Source of the DNA: Eukaryota sp. TZLM1-RC
Taxonomy: Eukaryota > Metamonada: BaSk clade
Assembly: GCA_040285825.1 (NCBI GenBank)
Contig: JAUPSS010000011.1
Coordinates: 248,001 to 312,000 of the forward strand
Reading direction: 5' to 3'
DNA: 64,000 nucleotides
Made by a program: the position numbers and the translations under genes
Shown: piece after piece, positions 10,547 through 21,260 of the stretch
Layout of the letters: the number at the start of each line of letters is the position of its first letter
Position numbering within the stretch: position 1 is the first letter of the stretch
Notes under the pieces: generated by a model
What the model was told of the DNA's origin: nothing
The model's database searches: none
What the model saw: only the letters and a program-made list of their open reading frames with translations

Positions 10547-10792
10547 ACAACCTAGATATACAACTAAATATACAACACTGACTCAATATACAAAACTCAA
10601 ACACGACAATTTAATGTGAAGGTCAAAATAACGATTTATCAAAATAAATAACGCTTCATGTCTTTCCTTTTCAGGTATCAACTGTTGAAAACCTCAACTG
10701 TATAACTCATTTTTGATCTCTTCAAAACAATCTCGCATGACAAAGAATTATCGTGTTTGAGTTTTGTATATTTAGTTGTATATTTAGGTTGT
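10547..10792. mobile_element. Inverted-repeat element (MITE-like) upstream of MCM3
   Basis: Left arm 10547-10610 and right arm 10747-10792 are inverted copies. The left arm reads ACAACCTAGATATACAACTA onward. The reverse complement of the right arm reads ACAACCTAAATATACAACTA onward, and both end in AAAACTCAAACACGA. The left arm carries an extra block of about 18 bp. The element is about 246 bp with a roughly 136-bp loop and no coding capacity. No target duplication was seen. It ends 85 bp before the MCM3 start, so it could carry promoter elements or form a hairpin. Confidence 0.6.
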
Positions 10793-10877
10793 CACTAAAA
10801 GGAATGTAAAGATACGTATTTTAAAAATACCCTAAAAATGAAAACACTTATTATTTACATATACGGCACTTCTCACA

Positions 10878-13313
10878 ATGGACAGCTTTGATCACCTCCG
10901 TGCCACTTTCCACAACTTCCTCTCAAGTCCCAATGGTCGTTATCTAAAAGAAATAGGCACTTTACTTGAACAATATAAAACACGCCTCATTGTGGACCTT
11001 CGTCACTTAAGGGATTTTGACCCCCAAGTTTATACACATGTTTTACAACGTCCTCTTGAGTGCATTCCTCACTTTGAAGCTGCTCTCAACTCTATTATTG
11101 AAACGGAGTATGCTTCACTTTTGTCCAGGTTTTCTGCTTTTGGGAAAGTAACCCCCAAGTTTAACATTGGTTTTTCTGGTGCATTCGGTGCATCTCATGC
11201 TACTCCCCGTTCTCTATCCGCACAACACATCCATAAACTCATTTGCTTGGAAGGTGTGGTTGCAAGAGCCTCCCCTGTACTTCCCCTTCCTCGCCAAGTC
11301 AAACATTACTGTCCCAACACCAAGAAATGGCATGTTCGTTCTTACCCCCATCCTCTATTCTCTGGACCCATGTCAGCTTTTGGAGGCCGGTTAGCCACTA
11401 AGGATGCAGAGAACAACCCACTTACTCAGGAATTCGGCCTTTCTGAGTTTACGGATGCTCAACTTGTCACTGTCCAAGAAGCCCCTGAACTCCTTCCCCC
11501 TGGCCAACTTCCCCGCTCCGTTGAATGTCTCCTTCTCTCAGACTTGGCTGATGCTGCCCCAGTGGGTTCACGTGTACTTATTGGAGGGGTGTTGAGACTG
11601 TTGCATTCTTCCACGTCTAATCCCTCTTCTTCTGCATTCCCAACCATTTTGATAGGAGTCTCGATTCAGGTTTTAGATAGAGATGCTCAACAACCAAAGT
11701 TTACGGCAAGTGATTTAGCCTTGATTAAGCAACTTGCCAGTAGACCAGACATTTTCACTTTCCTTTCCCAGTCAGTCGCACCTTCTATTTTTGGTCACAC
11801 GGCAGTAAAAAAAGGGCTTTTACTTATGCTGGCCAGTGGTGTCGAGCATTCCTTTGGTTCAAGCCGAATAAGAGGAGATATTAATGTTCTTCTAATAGGA
11901 GACCCTGCTACTGCCAAGTCTCAACTACTTCGATACACTTTACGAACTGTCTCTATTGGAATCAGTGCTTCTGGTCGAGGTGCAAGTTCAGCTGGACTCA
12001 CTGCCGCAGTCGTTCCTGACACTTTTGCTTCCTCCCATCTCTCCTCTCTTGGTGTTGCTTTTGAAAAGAGATTAGAAGCAGGAGCACTTGTATTGGCTGA
12101 TAGAGGTGTTTGTGTAATTGATGAATTTGACAAGTTAGATGATGGTGATAGAGGTGTTCTTCACGAAGCAATGGAACAACAGACGGTCAGTATAGCCAAA
12201 GCAGGAATTCAGGCAACCCTCAATGCCAGAGCCTCCATTCTTGCTGCTGCTAATCCTTTGTTTAATGTTTTTGATCCAGCTAAGAATTTATCACAAAATA
12301 TTGGAGTGCCAGAGTCTTTATTATCAAGATTTGATTTAGTCTTTGTAATCAGAGGTGGTGGTGATGCTACCTCTGATTCAAAAATTGCTTCACATGTTTT
12401 GAAAATCCACCAAGACAGTACTCAGACAACCAGAGAGTGTCACTTGCCTGTGGTTCCAAAGAGTATGGAGGAAGGCCAAACAGTGATTGAGGAAGACAAT
12501 CAAATTGATTTTGATTTGATTGAAGAGGAGTTAAACAATGTTGCTGATTTGAATGTGGATTTGAGCGCCATGTTTGAAAAAGATATTTACAATAACCAAG
12601 TAGTCAGTCAAGATTTCCTGAAAAAATACCTTTTCTATGTCAAATCTCGTTTCACCCCCCGATTAGACCCAGATGCCGCTCAATTTGCCATTGATTTCTA
12701 CTGCGAATTGAGAGCCAAATATGAGGGGTCTAGAGATGAAGAAACAAATTCCTTTGCCGTTCCAATCACCCCAAGGTCTCTTGAAACTTTATTCCGGTTG
12801 GCATCAGCTCATGCCAAGTTGAGGTGGAGCAAGGTTGTTGAAGTTGAAGATGTTGAAGTTGCTATTGAAGTTGCCTCTGAAGCTTTAAATTCACCATTTA
12901 CGAATTTCTATTCAGATACTACTCCAAATAGAGAGGCAGGCCAAAATCAATCAGAATCACGTCATAGAACACGTGATAGGGGGTCAGAATCAGTCAAACA
13001 GGCAAGAGTTGATTATGAAGATGACGTTGTCGATTTTGTTGAATCCATTTCCACACCTTCTATTGAAGCACAATCTAATCAGCTCTCAGAAAGCAGATAT
13101 GAAGAATTTAAAGAATTAATGTTTAGTTCTAGGTCTATTAGAAAAGCCAAAACTAGAAACAGAAGCTTGGAAGTTGAACGTTTTGTTGGTCTTGTTAATC
13201 AAAACGCTCCTGTTGAGTTTACTGATGTTGAGGCTGAGTTGGCTCTGAATAAACTTCAAGAGGAAGAAATTCTAGTTGTAAGGGATGGCGAGATTTATTT
13301 TATTGAAAATTAA
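10878..13313 (+). CDS. MCM3: MCM3, subunit of the replicative MCM2-7 helicase
   Basis: 811 residues, single exon. N-terminal MCM domain: LICLEGVVARASPV and KHYCPNTKKW fit the MCM3 variant, whose zinc-binding cysteines are reduced. AAA+ ATPase: Walker A GDPATAKSQ (about 341), GRGASSAGLTAAV, Walker B VCVIDEFDK (about 412), sensor 1 AAANP (about 455), arginine finger SLLSRFDLVF (about 484). MCM3-specific MENIG-like block appears as SQNIGVPESLL. The C-terminal region has an acidic/Ser-rich linker and a winged-helix-like end (EAELALNKLQEEEILVVRDG). Part of the CMG helicase at replication forks. Family and subfamily are secure. Confidence 0.95.
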   Translation: MDSFDHLRATFHNFLSSPNGRYLKEIGTLLEQYKTRLIVDLRHLRDFDPQVYTHVLQRPLECIPHFEAALNSIIETEYASLLSRFSAFGKVTPKFNIGFSGAFGASHATPRSLSAQHIHKLICLEGVVARASPVLPLPRQVKHYCPNTKKWHVRSYPHPLFSGPMSAFGGRLATKDAENNPLTQEFGLSEFTDAQLVTVQEAPELLPPGQLPRSVECLLLSDLADAAPVGSRVLIGGVLRLLHSSTSNPSSSAFPTILIGVSIQVLDRDAQQPKFTASDLALIKQLASRPDIFTFLSQSVAPSIFGHTAVKKGLLLMLASGVEHSFGSSRIRGDINVLLIGDPATAKSQLLRYTLRTVSIGISASGRGASSAGLTAAVVPDTFASSHLSSLGVAFEKRLEAGALVLADRGVCVIDEFDKLDDGDRGVLHEAMEQQTVSIAKAGIQATLNARASILAAANPLFNVFDPAKNLSQNIGVPESLLSRFDLVFVIRGGGDATSDSKIASHVLKIHQDSTQTTRECHLPVVPKSMEEGQTVIEEDNQIDFDLIEEELNNVADLNVDLSAMFEKDIYNNQVVSQDFLKKYLFYVKSRFTPRLDPDAAQFAIDFYCELRAKYEGSRDEETNSFAVPITPRSLETLFRLASAHAKLRWSKVVEVEDVEVAIEVASEALNSPFTNFYSDTTPNREAGQNQSESRHRTRDRGSESVKQARVDYEDDVVDFVESISTPSIEAQSNQLSESRYEEFKELMFSSRSIRKAKTRNRSLEVERFVGLVNQNAPVEFTDVEAELALNKLQEEEILVVRDGEIYFIEN

Positions 13314-13429
13314 GTATTTTTATTTTGGTTTAATTTTATTTTGTTGCTTTGTATATTAACGTTTTTCATTTAACAATTTTTGATTGTTTTGCATAAATAC
13401 TATTTTAAAGTTTTTCTAAATTTTAGTTA

Positions 13430-13790
13430 TTTGCAAATGACACTTTGGTTTAGAGAAGCAAATTAAATACTGGGAATCCACAGCAAAAGAATACTGCCGA
13501 AAATGATATTGAAGAATCTTCATGTTGATAGAAATAGACCACTTGTTGTTACTGCCCTCCTATTTTCTATAAACGGAACACTATCAGCAGAAGCAAAAAC
13601 TTATGTGAATTACTTCCAACAAATGGGTCAAGAAAGTACAATAAAGACATTTGTGTTTTCATGGTATTTTCGAATTCTATTTACCGTGATTAGTAGCTTT
13701 GAAACTGATAAAGGAAGCTATAGCACGGAAGCAAACACATCAACTTGTAGATAAAATCCTGTTTCAATGAAATTCATCTATGAATTGTGA
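13430..13790 (+). mobile_element. REL retrotransposon, subfamily B, decayed 3' fragment (B3)
   Basis: Starts at TGCAAATGACACTTTGGTT and runs through DVDRNRPLV-like, FSINGTLSAEAKTYVNYFQQM and a degraded IFLWRSRIQ block, with shifted frames. The 3' end is at TTTCAATGAAATTCAT...TTATGAATTGTG. It lies just behind MCM3. Confidence 0.65.
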
Positions 13791-13815
13791 CATATTTTGA
13801 TAAGTGTTCTCTCTA

Positions 13816-14075
13816 TCAACCAATTGTGTTACTGCTTTGTTCTTCTTGTACTACTTCTCCAGTACTTTGTTGAGATTCTTTTAATATTTTTTGCATCCGG
13901 GGAACAACGTTGAATGCAAAAGTTTCCCTTTCCAAGCCTTGATACATTTTCACAAGATGGTGCTGAAGCTTTTTCAGCCAAAAACGTAAATTTGGGAGTG
14001 ATCGGTTGGAATGTTCTTGAACATTCTGAGGAAAACAGTGAATCCAGATATCATTGGACAAATTATTTAATTCAA
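13816..14075 (-). mobile_element. REL retrotransposon internal fragment, A-like
   Basis: Minus-strand open stretch of about 81 residues (IWIHCFPQNVQEHSNRSLP, NLRFWLKKLQHHLVKMYQGL) that aligns with the linker between RT and zinc knuckle of subfamily A (IWTKCFPQSIQEIPNRSLFN, LQFCCKKLQQKLSKIFESL). No other parts are attached. Lies about 210 bp upstream of the kinesin start. Confidence 0.6.
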
Positions 14076-14287
14076 ATTGAAGTTGAAGTGATACAAATTA
14101 GACAGTTGTTTATTCAATTAGTGTATTTTGTCTTTTATTGAGGGATATAGTCTTCTCTCTGTTCTACTGCAATCCAAGTTGTGAGGCACATAGAGTAATA
14201 AGAAACACCAACATTACAGAACTGTTGAATGGTTTAGTTTCAAATTCCATTGTTCTTACATTTAATTCATCTTCATCTTCATCTCTA

Positions 14288-15938
14288 ATGCAACAAGATA
14301 ACTGGCTTATAGAATCCGACTGTCATGAAGAAGAAGACTTTGTTGTACATACCAACTCTGATACTTCACTTCCAACTTCTCTTGAAGACCTTCCTGCTCC
14401 ACATTCAGAGCGTATCCGTGTAGTTATTCGTAAACGTCCTCTCAGCAGACGAGAGTAAGTCTTAATTCTCTCTCACTTCAGAGTTACTAAAGGTGAAAAG
14501 GACATTGCTCAGATAGAGACGGTGGACTCCATAGCTGTTCATGAACCAAAGACAAAGGTGGATCTTACAAAGTACGTTGAACGTCACAGGTTTACTTTTG
14601 ACGAAGTATTTGACGAAGACACTGACAATCTTGAATTATACCACAAGACTGCCCAGCCACTTATTCCCTTTGTCTTCGCTGGTGGTAGAGCTACTTGCTT
14701 TGCTTATGGACAGACAGGAGCCGGTATGACCATTCTTATAACTAACATTAGGAAAGACCTTTACAATGATGGGTGATGGCAGGAACATGCCTGGACTCTA
14801 TGTTCTTGCTGCCCGCGACATCTTTGCATTGTTACAGAACCCTCAATATCACAATTTCACTGCATGTGTTTCCTTTTTTGAGATTTATGCTGGGAAACTA
14901 TTTGATTTGCTCAATAATCGTAAACGTCTATGGGCACGTGCAGATCAAAAAGACAATGTTTGCATTGCCGGAATCCAAGAAACACTTGTCGAGGATGAAG
15001 CCACCTTACTCCAAGTCATTGATTTTGGGCTTTCTAGTCGAAGCACTGGTGCTACTGGAGTCAATGACGAATCTTCTCGCTCTCATGCCATTCTCCAAAT
15101 CTCCCTCATTGACAAACAATCATCCCGTGTTCATGGTAAGTTTAGCTTCATTGACTTGGCTGGTTCTGAAAGGGCTGCTGATACCAAGTGCTCAGATCGT
15201 CAGACTAGAATGGAAGGTGCTGAAATCAACACGTCATTGCTTTCACTAAAGGAATGTATTCGTGCTCTGGATAAGGGTGCCACTCATCTACCGTTCAGAG
15301 GGTCAAAGCTCACGATGGTGCTCAAAGATTCTTTTATTGGTGATGCTAGAACTGTTATGATTGCAGCAATATCACCCAACACAGGGTCTGGTGTCAACAC
15401 CCTCAACACGTTACGTTATGCATTCAGGGTAAAGGAACTCAAATCTGGGGGTGGTGTGGGAGATGGTCATTGTGAAGAGAAGCAGGTTTATGGGAGTGAC
15501 CGCAAGTCCTTGGCTCCTCGCCCCATTGCAGTCCCACCACCAGCTCAAGCCAAACCAAGAAGGAAGCCAAAGCCTATTGAATATGAATGGAAGGATGCAG
15601 AAATTCTTGATGTTTCTGAAAATGATGACGAGAAGGAAGATCCTTTATTAAAAACACATTCTGATATGTTGCAGACCATTATGGATCAAGGGGAAGCTAT
15701 TGTTAGTGCACACAGGCAGCAGGTTGATTCATTAATGGAATTGCTGAAGGAGGACATGGTGCTTTTGAATAGCGTCGAAGCTCCAAATGCTGAAATTGAT
15801 CAATATGTGGCTCACTTGGATTCTATTTTGGAAAGAAAATTGGATATAGTGACGGAATTGAAAGCTAAGGTTTCAAATTATCGAAATTGTTTGGCCGATG
15901 AGGAAAAGTTGTCAATGTCCAGGGGTAATGTTCATTAA
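14288..15938 (+). CDS. Kinesin-13 (microtubule-depolymerising kinesin)
   Basis: Three exons (14288-14454, 14482-14723, 14752-15938) with introns of 27 and 28 nt; 531 residues. Start chosen at the first ATG (MQQDNW). The motor domain follows a 60-residue acidic/Ser head: [11 protein letters not shown], the kinesin-13-specific KVD loop in [11 protein letters not shown]-loop GQTGAGKTFTM (formed across intron 2), switch I NDESSRSH, switch II DLAGSE, and [14 protein letters not shown]. The internal motor position in the N-terminal half with the KVD signature identifies kinesin-13 (MCAK/KIF2), which removes tubulin from microtubule ends in spindle and flagellum length control. After residue 330 come a proline/lysine-rich linker ([14 protein letters not shown]) and a predicted coiled coil. 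It is shorter than animal kinesin-13. Confidence 0.93.
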
Positions 15939-16087
15939 ATTAATTTATTAGGTTTATTGTTTCTATTTGTTTTGCTGTATAAATTGTATAAATTAAATTG
16001 TATTTATAAATTAAATTGCTATTAAATTGTTATTTGTATTTTTTTAGATTTATACAAATTTAGGAGTGTCAACTCAAAAATGCGTTT

Positions 16088-16345
16088 CTATCCATACTTA
16101 TATTCTGCAATTTGTTCTAAACTTTCTTTTGCACGCTTATATACCATTGGTCTACAATTATTATGAATATGAGAGTACGTAATCCTGTACATCTTTAGAG
16201 CACTAATAACATCCCTATCCCAATAGACGCCATATTCGCTGTTTTGACAGTGTAGCAGCCCATGGCAGGGTACTACTTTGATATTATCTTTTTTTAGAAT
16301 CCAACTCTGTTTGAGTTCTTGAATTTTGTTCTCAAGAAATTGAAT
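16088..16345 (-). pseudogene. Fanzor/TnpB-like nuclease, C-terminal remnant
   Basis: Minus-strand reading of about 80 codons ending at TAG (16088-16090): a helical lead (ENKIQELKQSWILKKDN), then CHGLLHCQNSEYGVYWDRD and VISALKM. This matches the end of Fanzor-type TnpB relatives, with a zinc-finger cysteine pair followed by the RuvC-III motif (W/S)RDxxAxxN carrying the third catalytic Asp. The final zinc-finger cysteine position is Tyr (EYG instead of ECG). Upstream the frame is lost and the RuvC-I and RuvC-II motifs are not visible. It sits 65 bp left of a retroelement fragment. Probable relic. Confidence 0.6.
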
Positions 16346-16410
16346 GGATTATCATCATAGTAAATGACCTTAAATCATTCTTTAATCTCTACTCTGTCAT
16401 ATTTTTTGTA

Positions 16411-17640
16411 GCACAGAATTGGGAGGCCTGGATTTTCACAAATCAAAATATTTGTGTAAAGCCGCATTCATCGGTGGAGGAAAAAATTTCGTTTTTGAAT
16501 TTTTGAAACGTTTTCCTGAAAACCAGCATTTGATAGAATGTTGTGTTAGTGACTATTTAGTGTCCTTGCAGAGTGAAATTGAATGCATCTCTCCTCACAT
16601 ATGGTCCAAATGCTTTCCTGCTGATATTCAAGAAATTCCACCCAGGAGTTTGATTTCCTTGAAATTTGCAATGCTAAATTGCAGAAAAAGATATTAAAAG
16701 TTTTTGAAAACTTGGATTTCACTGTTCGTCTTAGCTTGGCTAAAGAAAAGAATCCCGTTTTTGCAAACTTTTTAATTGACCTCAAGGATAGTAGCTCAAG
16801 TTGTCTTATTTCCCAGATTCCAAATGTATATGGTCTATTATTAAATGATCATCAATGGACAACTGCCTTCAGGATGAGGTGTTTCCTGTGGCCATGTAGT
16901 GTGCCAAATGATTTGATTTGTCGTTGTGGTCAGCTCATTAATCTGAATCATTTATTTAATTGCAAATTTAATATTACATATCGCTCAGTTGTTCACGATG
17001 CTGTTAGAGACCAACTATACGCTATGTGCAAAAGCCATCACATTGAAGCTTTTGTTGAACCACTTGTGCGAAGGTTGTCATCTGAAAATGAAAATGAAAA
17101 TACTTTTGGGAAACGCCGTGCTGATTTAATTACCCCTGCGTCTGATGGTGTTATTAAAGTTGTTGATGTTGTCACTGTTGATGTTTGTAAAGACTCAGCA
17201 ATTGACTTTGCTAAAAGAGATGAAACTCCACTTTGCTTTGCTGAAAAGAGCAAAATCAAAAAGTACAATGAACCCTTATCTCAGCTAGGACGTGTTGAGC
17301 ATGTTAAGTATCAGTTGGTTCCATTTGCTGTTTCTCTTTTTGGTAACATTGGAATATCTGGCATTAAATTTCTTGAAGGTTTCAGAAGTTTAATAAAAGA
17401 AAGAGCAGGAAAAGAATTGAACTTCAATTTCTGGCACAATAGAATTGTTTTCAGTATTCTTAAAGCAATTCCAGAAATGTTGACCAAAGCACTGTTACAA
17501 TTAGGAATAGAGTATGAAAATCGCGCGCTTAAAAGATTTCATGATGTTGATGCGTGTATTGAGGATATTGAGTTCTAGTTTTTTGTTTAATGTTTTGTTA
17601 GCGTTGAAAATAAATTTATCCTATAACAAAAAAAATCTCT
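16411..17640 (+). mobile_element. REL retrotransposon, subfamily D, 3' part (D1)
   Basis: 5'-truncated copy starting at a GGLDFHKSKY block. The first frame (to about 16690) covers GGKNFVFEFLKRFPE and IWSKCFPADIQEIPPRSL. After one frameshift near 16680, 299 residues stay open to 17578. These comprise NVYGLLLNDHQWTTAFRMRC, a CCHC knuckle (CRCGQLINLNHLFNC), HDAVRDQLYAMCK, and the REL domain with KRRADLITPASDG...VVDVVTVDV and KSKIKKYNEPL, ending in FHDVDACIEDIEF. The Asp and Lys residues expected of the PD-(D/E)xK-like nuclease are present. Only one frameshift makes this a fairly recent copy. Confidence 0.8.
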
Positions 17641-17929
17641 ACTCTTTTGAATCTTTCCTGTTTTTTTTGGATCCTTTACATTACATCAAATTTAGTATTG
17701 ATGTCTTAATTGTTTCAGACACAAGCAGTACATCTGTTACTGGTACACTATTTATCTAAAAAGGTATCTCATCTACTAAATTGACCAAATTATAAGCTTG
17801 GATGTACAGAAACATAGTAAATGTGAAATAATAAGACTCTGTTCCAATTCAAATTTCAATAATACATTTCGATTCTATTTATTTCTGAATCATCTTATCT
17901 CTAGACCAGTGAACCAAAAGTTTGATGAA

Positions 17930-18340
17930 TTACGTGCTAAAGTTTTGTCTCAACTGATAGGGTGCAAAATGTTCCAAATTCCTGATCATGCTTATCTTAG
18001 TCCACATTATGGCGGTTTTTGTTGGACTTCATGAGCTTTATCAATGGATGGAGAAATGCACTATTTGAGTTTTCAAAAAGTTTTGCCGGTTGGGAAGATT
18101 TATTAATGACAACACAAAATTCTACTGTTTTTGCACTAAATGAAGAAATTTCAAAAATTGATACTGAAAAATTGTTATATTACTGGAAAAAAATTATTTG
18201 AAATTAAATTGCACGCTTCGAACATTGCAAAAATGATTGATCAAAATGTATCAAGATGATATTTTGGAAAATTTATGCAGCTTGACTGTTTAAGATCAAG
18301 AATCTTTATTCATTGCTGTTGCAAAACAGTGTGTGTAAGT
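17930..18340 (+). mobile_element. REL retrotransposon, subfamily B, internal fragment (B4)
   Basis: Matches B2 from GCAAAATGTTCCAAATTCCTGATCATGC (compare 4445) through ATGGCGGTTT, GATGACAACAC-like and TGGAAAATTTATGCAGCTTGACTG to about 18338. Stops and frameshifts throughout. Both ends are truncated. Confidence 0.65.
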
Positions 18341-18380
18341 CAGATTTTTTCATTTTTTTTATCTAATAAGGAATATAAAA

Positions 18381-19085
18381 CCCTGAAATAAACAACTAAA
18401 GCTCCACATCCTCAAAATCTGCCTACCCTACATCAAAACAATTAATTACTGAAGATTCAGAAAATATACCAAAAAAAGAAAGTGGATCAGAATTTAATTT
18501 CACCATTCGCTTAAAAAAAGAAAATAGAATCCTGTTTTACCAGTACACACGATCGAAAATTCTTCCAGTTCTTTCCTTTACAACTACATCAAAATCCTCA
18601 AGGAAAGCAATAGCAGCGTTACCTAAAGATCCAAGCAAAGAAAAAACAATGGGACATAAATTATATTGGGCATGAGAAATTTCATTGACAGAAGAAATGG
18701 GTTTCGCATATTTAGCAATTTTGTATTTTTCGCCAACAAAAAGTGGAATATTGACATCAGAACTAGTGAAATGTCGTTAGAAGAATTACAAGGGTAAATA
18801 GACATGGTATCTACAATGGTGACGCTTCCATTTGAGCCAGGGACAACAAAATCACCTCTTGTCAGACCCATAGAAACTTTGTTGTAACGCGTACTATCAA
18901 TATTGGGGTCATCAAGAATTAATTTTGATAACAAAGGCTCTAAAAAGGAATCTATTCGATATGATTTGCACATTACATAAATTTGGTCCCTGTCATTATT
19001 ATGTACTTTACTTCTAAATGTTAAACAATGGTCACAGTTCAATAGATGAGTAAACAATTTAGACATTATATTTAGTCCCATTAGT
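18381..19085 (-). mobile_element. REL retrotransposon, subfamily C, 3' part (C1)
   Basis: Minus-strand frame 19081-18623 encodes THLLNCDHCLTFRSKVH, DQIYVMCKSYRIDSFLEPLL, TRGDFVVPGSNGSVTIVDTM and SIYPCNSS, which are the zinc-knuckle end and the REL core. The downstream part down to about 18381 shares its tail (GATGTAGGxTAxGGCAGATTTTGAGGATGTGGAG) with the plus-strand fragment at 40728-40870. Frameshifts around 18690-18620. Inactive. Confidence 0.7.
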
Positions 19086-19319
19086 TCTAATTTAATTTTA
19101 TCAAGTTTTGTTGTTTAAAAATTTTACTTTTATCAATAAAGTTTTGAATAACAAAGATTGAATCGGTTTCCATTTTTGAATTTTTCAACTCTTTCAAAGA
19201 GTTACTGACATGTCATCTATCAAAATTATGAGCAAAGTACTGAATAATTAACAATTGAATAATACAAATATTGGTATTGTTCATCATTTATGTTACAAAT
19301 AGACACCTAGCATTCATAA

Positions 19320-21260
19320 TTAAAACTTGTCTGAAATTTCAAGATCGCCAAAAGCTGCTATACACACTCGCATTGATAAATTCAAGAGATTTTCTCTATT
19401 AACCATTCTACCAAGCAAAACATCATACCGCTTCAACAAAGTGCGAAACAACTCGTTGAATGATCTAAACTTCACTCCACCACGCTTGACTTCACCAGAA
19501 AAGCGAGACAGGGCTGCAAAATCTAAATATGGCAGCAATTCATGAAATCCATCGATTTTCACAAGGGAAAATATTTTGGTGAAATCGGAAAAGCAACTCC
19601 TTATGAGCTGAACAGTAAAAATTGTATCAAAACAACTACGACTTTCTTTTTTAAAGTTGATCCATTGAGGTGCTAGGTATCTATGACAAATAAGGAAAAC
19701 CAGCAGACCAAGGTCGGACATTGTTATAAATTTACAAGAGTCTTTAATATCAGAAAACATAGTTTTTTCAGCTAGGAATCGTAATATCGGAATTAGTGGC
19801 AGAAGAGTACTTACATCAATAGGTATGTTACGAATGAGGCTGTTCAATCTTTCCATGGTGCTGCTCTCAGTATCATCGTCCATCACCCTTCCTGATGCAA
19901 GAAAAACGACCAATTTTGTAAGCAATGTAATCTTAACAGGCAGCTTAAAAGCTAGAAGCTCTGCATCGATGCAAGGAAGAAGGTAGTCCTCTGGATTGAC
20001 TTCATAATTACGATCGATCTGAACTAACTCATTCGGCTCAAACTGCCCACGTAGGAGAACTTCATAATTGTCGTTCTCATGTAGATAACAACGACGATAC
20101 AGTGCACTGACACAGAAAATTAAATTCTTTTTCAAGGACGTAATGGATATATACTCTTTTTTAACATCACCCCCATCACTGTCTTCTGCACAATCAACTG
20201 TGTAAAACAAAGTTATTGGCAATTTTAAACAGTTAGACGTACAAATGGCTTCACTCCAAGCAGAGAAGATTTCATGAGCTGAAGTGACGACTACTTGGCT
20301 TGCACTACCGTCACTGTTGCTGTAATTCTCAAAGAAGTTGCGAATTTCAAGGTAGTTTTCACAGGTTTCAGTATTACGATCGCAATAAGCAGACCAATGT
20401 TGACACTTCTTGAGCCCATTGACTCTCTGCAAATGGTTTACGATATACTGTATCCTGTCCCCTGCTGACGACCTTGGGTTCCATTCTCTTACATTGTGCT
20501 TCATATATTGGGTGAGTTGGACCTTCGTCATATCACATCCAGCAAGAACGGCGATGTCAATAGGATCAACTTGTAGATAAGACTTCAAACGACTATTTGA
20601 AATGTACTTGACTGTATGGCGTTTGTTGAATTGCAAAGACCTCAATAGTTTACGCCAACCACCAATGGAACCGCTCATAACCCAAGTTGAGAGGGGGAAT
20701 GTACAAAAGTCACTGTCCCCGCTAATTACACCAAATACATTAGTTTGACGACATGACTTAGCCATGGCGTAATCCCCCTCGCCGTTGACAATAGAGAAGG
20801 GGAATCCAACAGCCGTGGCGGCCTTAACTGTCAGAAGGAATATCAACTGACAATAAGTCAAAATTCGTTTACCACGGAGAACATTTGTAGGTAATTCAGC
20901 TTTGAGATCGGCTTGTACATTCCTCATATCCAAACAGCGTTGTTTCGATCTTTTATTACTTTCATGTTCTTTTTCATCCACAGATTTGGTTGAGTCGACT
21001 TCAAGATAGAAGTGAAAGATGATGTTTCGTTTCTTGAGTTCTGAGAAGAGTTCTACTAATGAAGGATAAAAAGTCCCATCTGGTGCTCCATAATACCAGT
21101 TTTTGCAGAAGGAGTCAGCGATCCCATGCACGAAGTTTGCAAAGTCAACAGAGAAAGTGATCTCTCTTTGTTGACGTTGATTGAAGTCAATGGTTTGAAC
21201 AACATGCCCCTTGGTGGACAGAATGTCCCCAATGTAAGATGAAAGACCATGTACGCCCAT
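19320..21260 (-). CDS. Asteroid/FAM120-like PIN (XPG/FEN1-related) protein
   Basis: 646 residues from the ATG of MGVHGLSSYI. The XPG/FEN1 N-terminal pattern is present: MGVHGL at the start, VDFANFVHG at about 45, and a GEGDYAMA block (FEN-type E-x-D) followed by VFGVISGDSDFCTFP and VAVLAGCDMTK at about 170-270. Family members use these acidic residues to bind metals and cut flap or structured nucleic acid, but Asteroid/FAM120 relatives often act without proven nuclease activity. Here the E...D, SGDSDF and AGCD residues are kept, so catalysis is possible. The C-terminal 380 residues are helical and unassigned. There is no recognisable PCNA-binding motif. Confidence 0.75.
   Translation of the reverse strand: MGVHGLSSYIGDILSTKGHVVQTIDFNQRQQREITFSVDFANFVHGIADSFCKNWYYGAPDGTFYPSLVELFSELKKRNIIFHFYLEVDSTKSVDEKEHESNKRSKQRCLDMRNVQADLKAELPTNVLRGKRILTYCQLIFLLTVKAATAVGFPFSIVNGEGDYAMAKSCRQTNVFGVISGDSDFCTFPLSTWVMSGSIGGWRKLLRSLQFNKRHTVKYISNSRLKSYLQVDPIDIAVLAGCDMTKVQLTQYMKHNVREWNPRSSAGDRIQYIVNHLQRVNGLKKCQHWSAYCDRNTETCENYLEIRNFFENYSNSDGSASQVVVTSAHEIFSAWSEAICTSNCLKLPITLFYTVDCAEDSDGGDVKKEYISITSLKKNLIFCVSALYRRCYLHENDNYEVLLRGQFEPNELVQIDRNYEVNPEDYLLPCIDAELLAFKLPVKITLLTKLVVFLASGRVMDDDTESSTMERLNSLIRNIPIDVSTLLPLIPILRFLAEKTMFSDIKDSCKFITMSDLGLLVFLICHRYLAPQWINFKKESRSCFDTIFTVQLIRSCFSDFTKIFSLVKIDGFHELLPYLDFAALSRFSGEVKRGGVKFRSFNELFRTLLKRYDVLLGRMVNRENLLNLSMRVCIAAFGDLEISDKF

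Noticed and set aside
14138-14287. Upstream extension of the kinesin reading frame
   Set aside because: The frame is open but begins without ATG; the first ATG is at 14288, and the extra residues do not match kinesin-13 N-termini.
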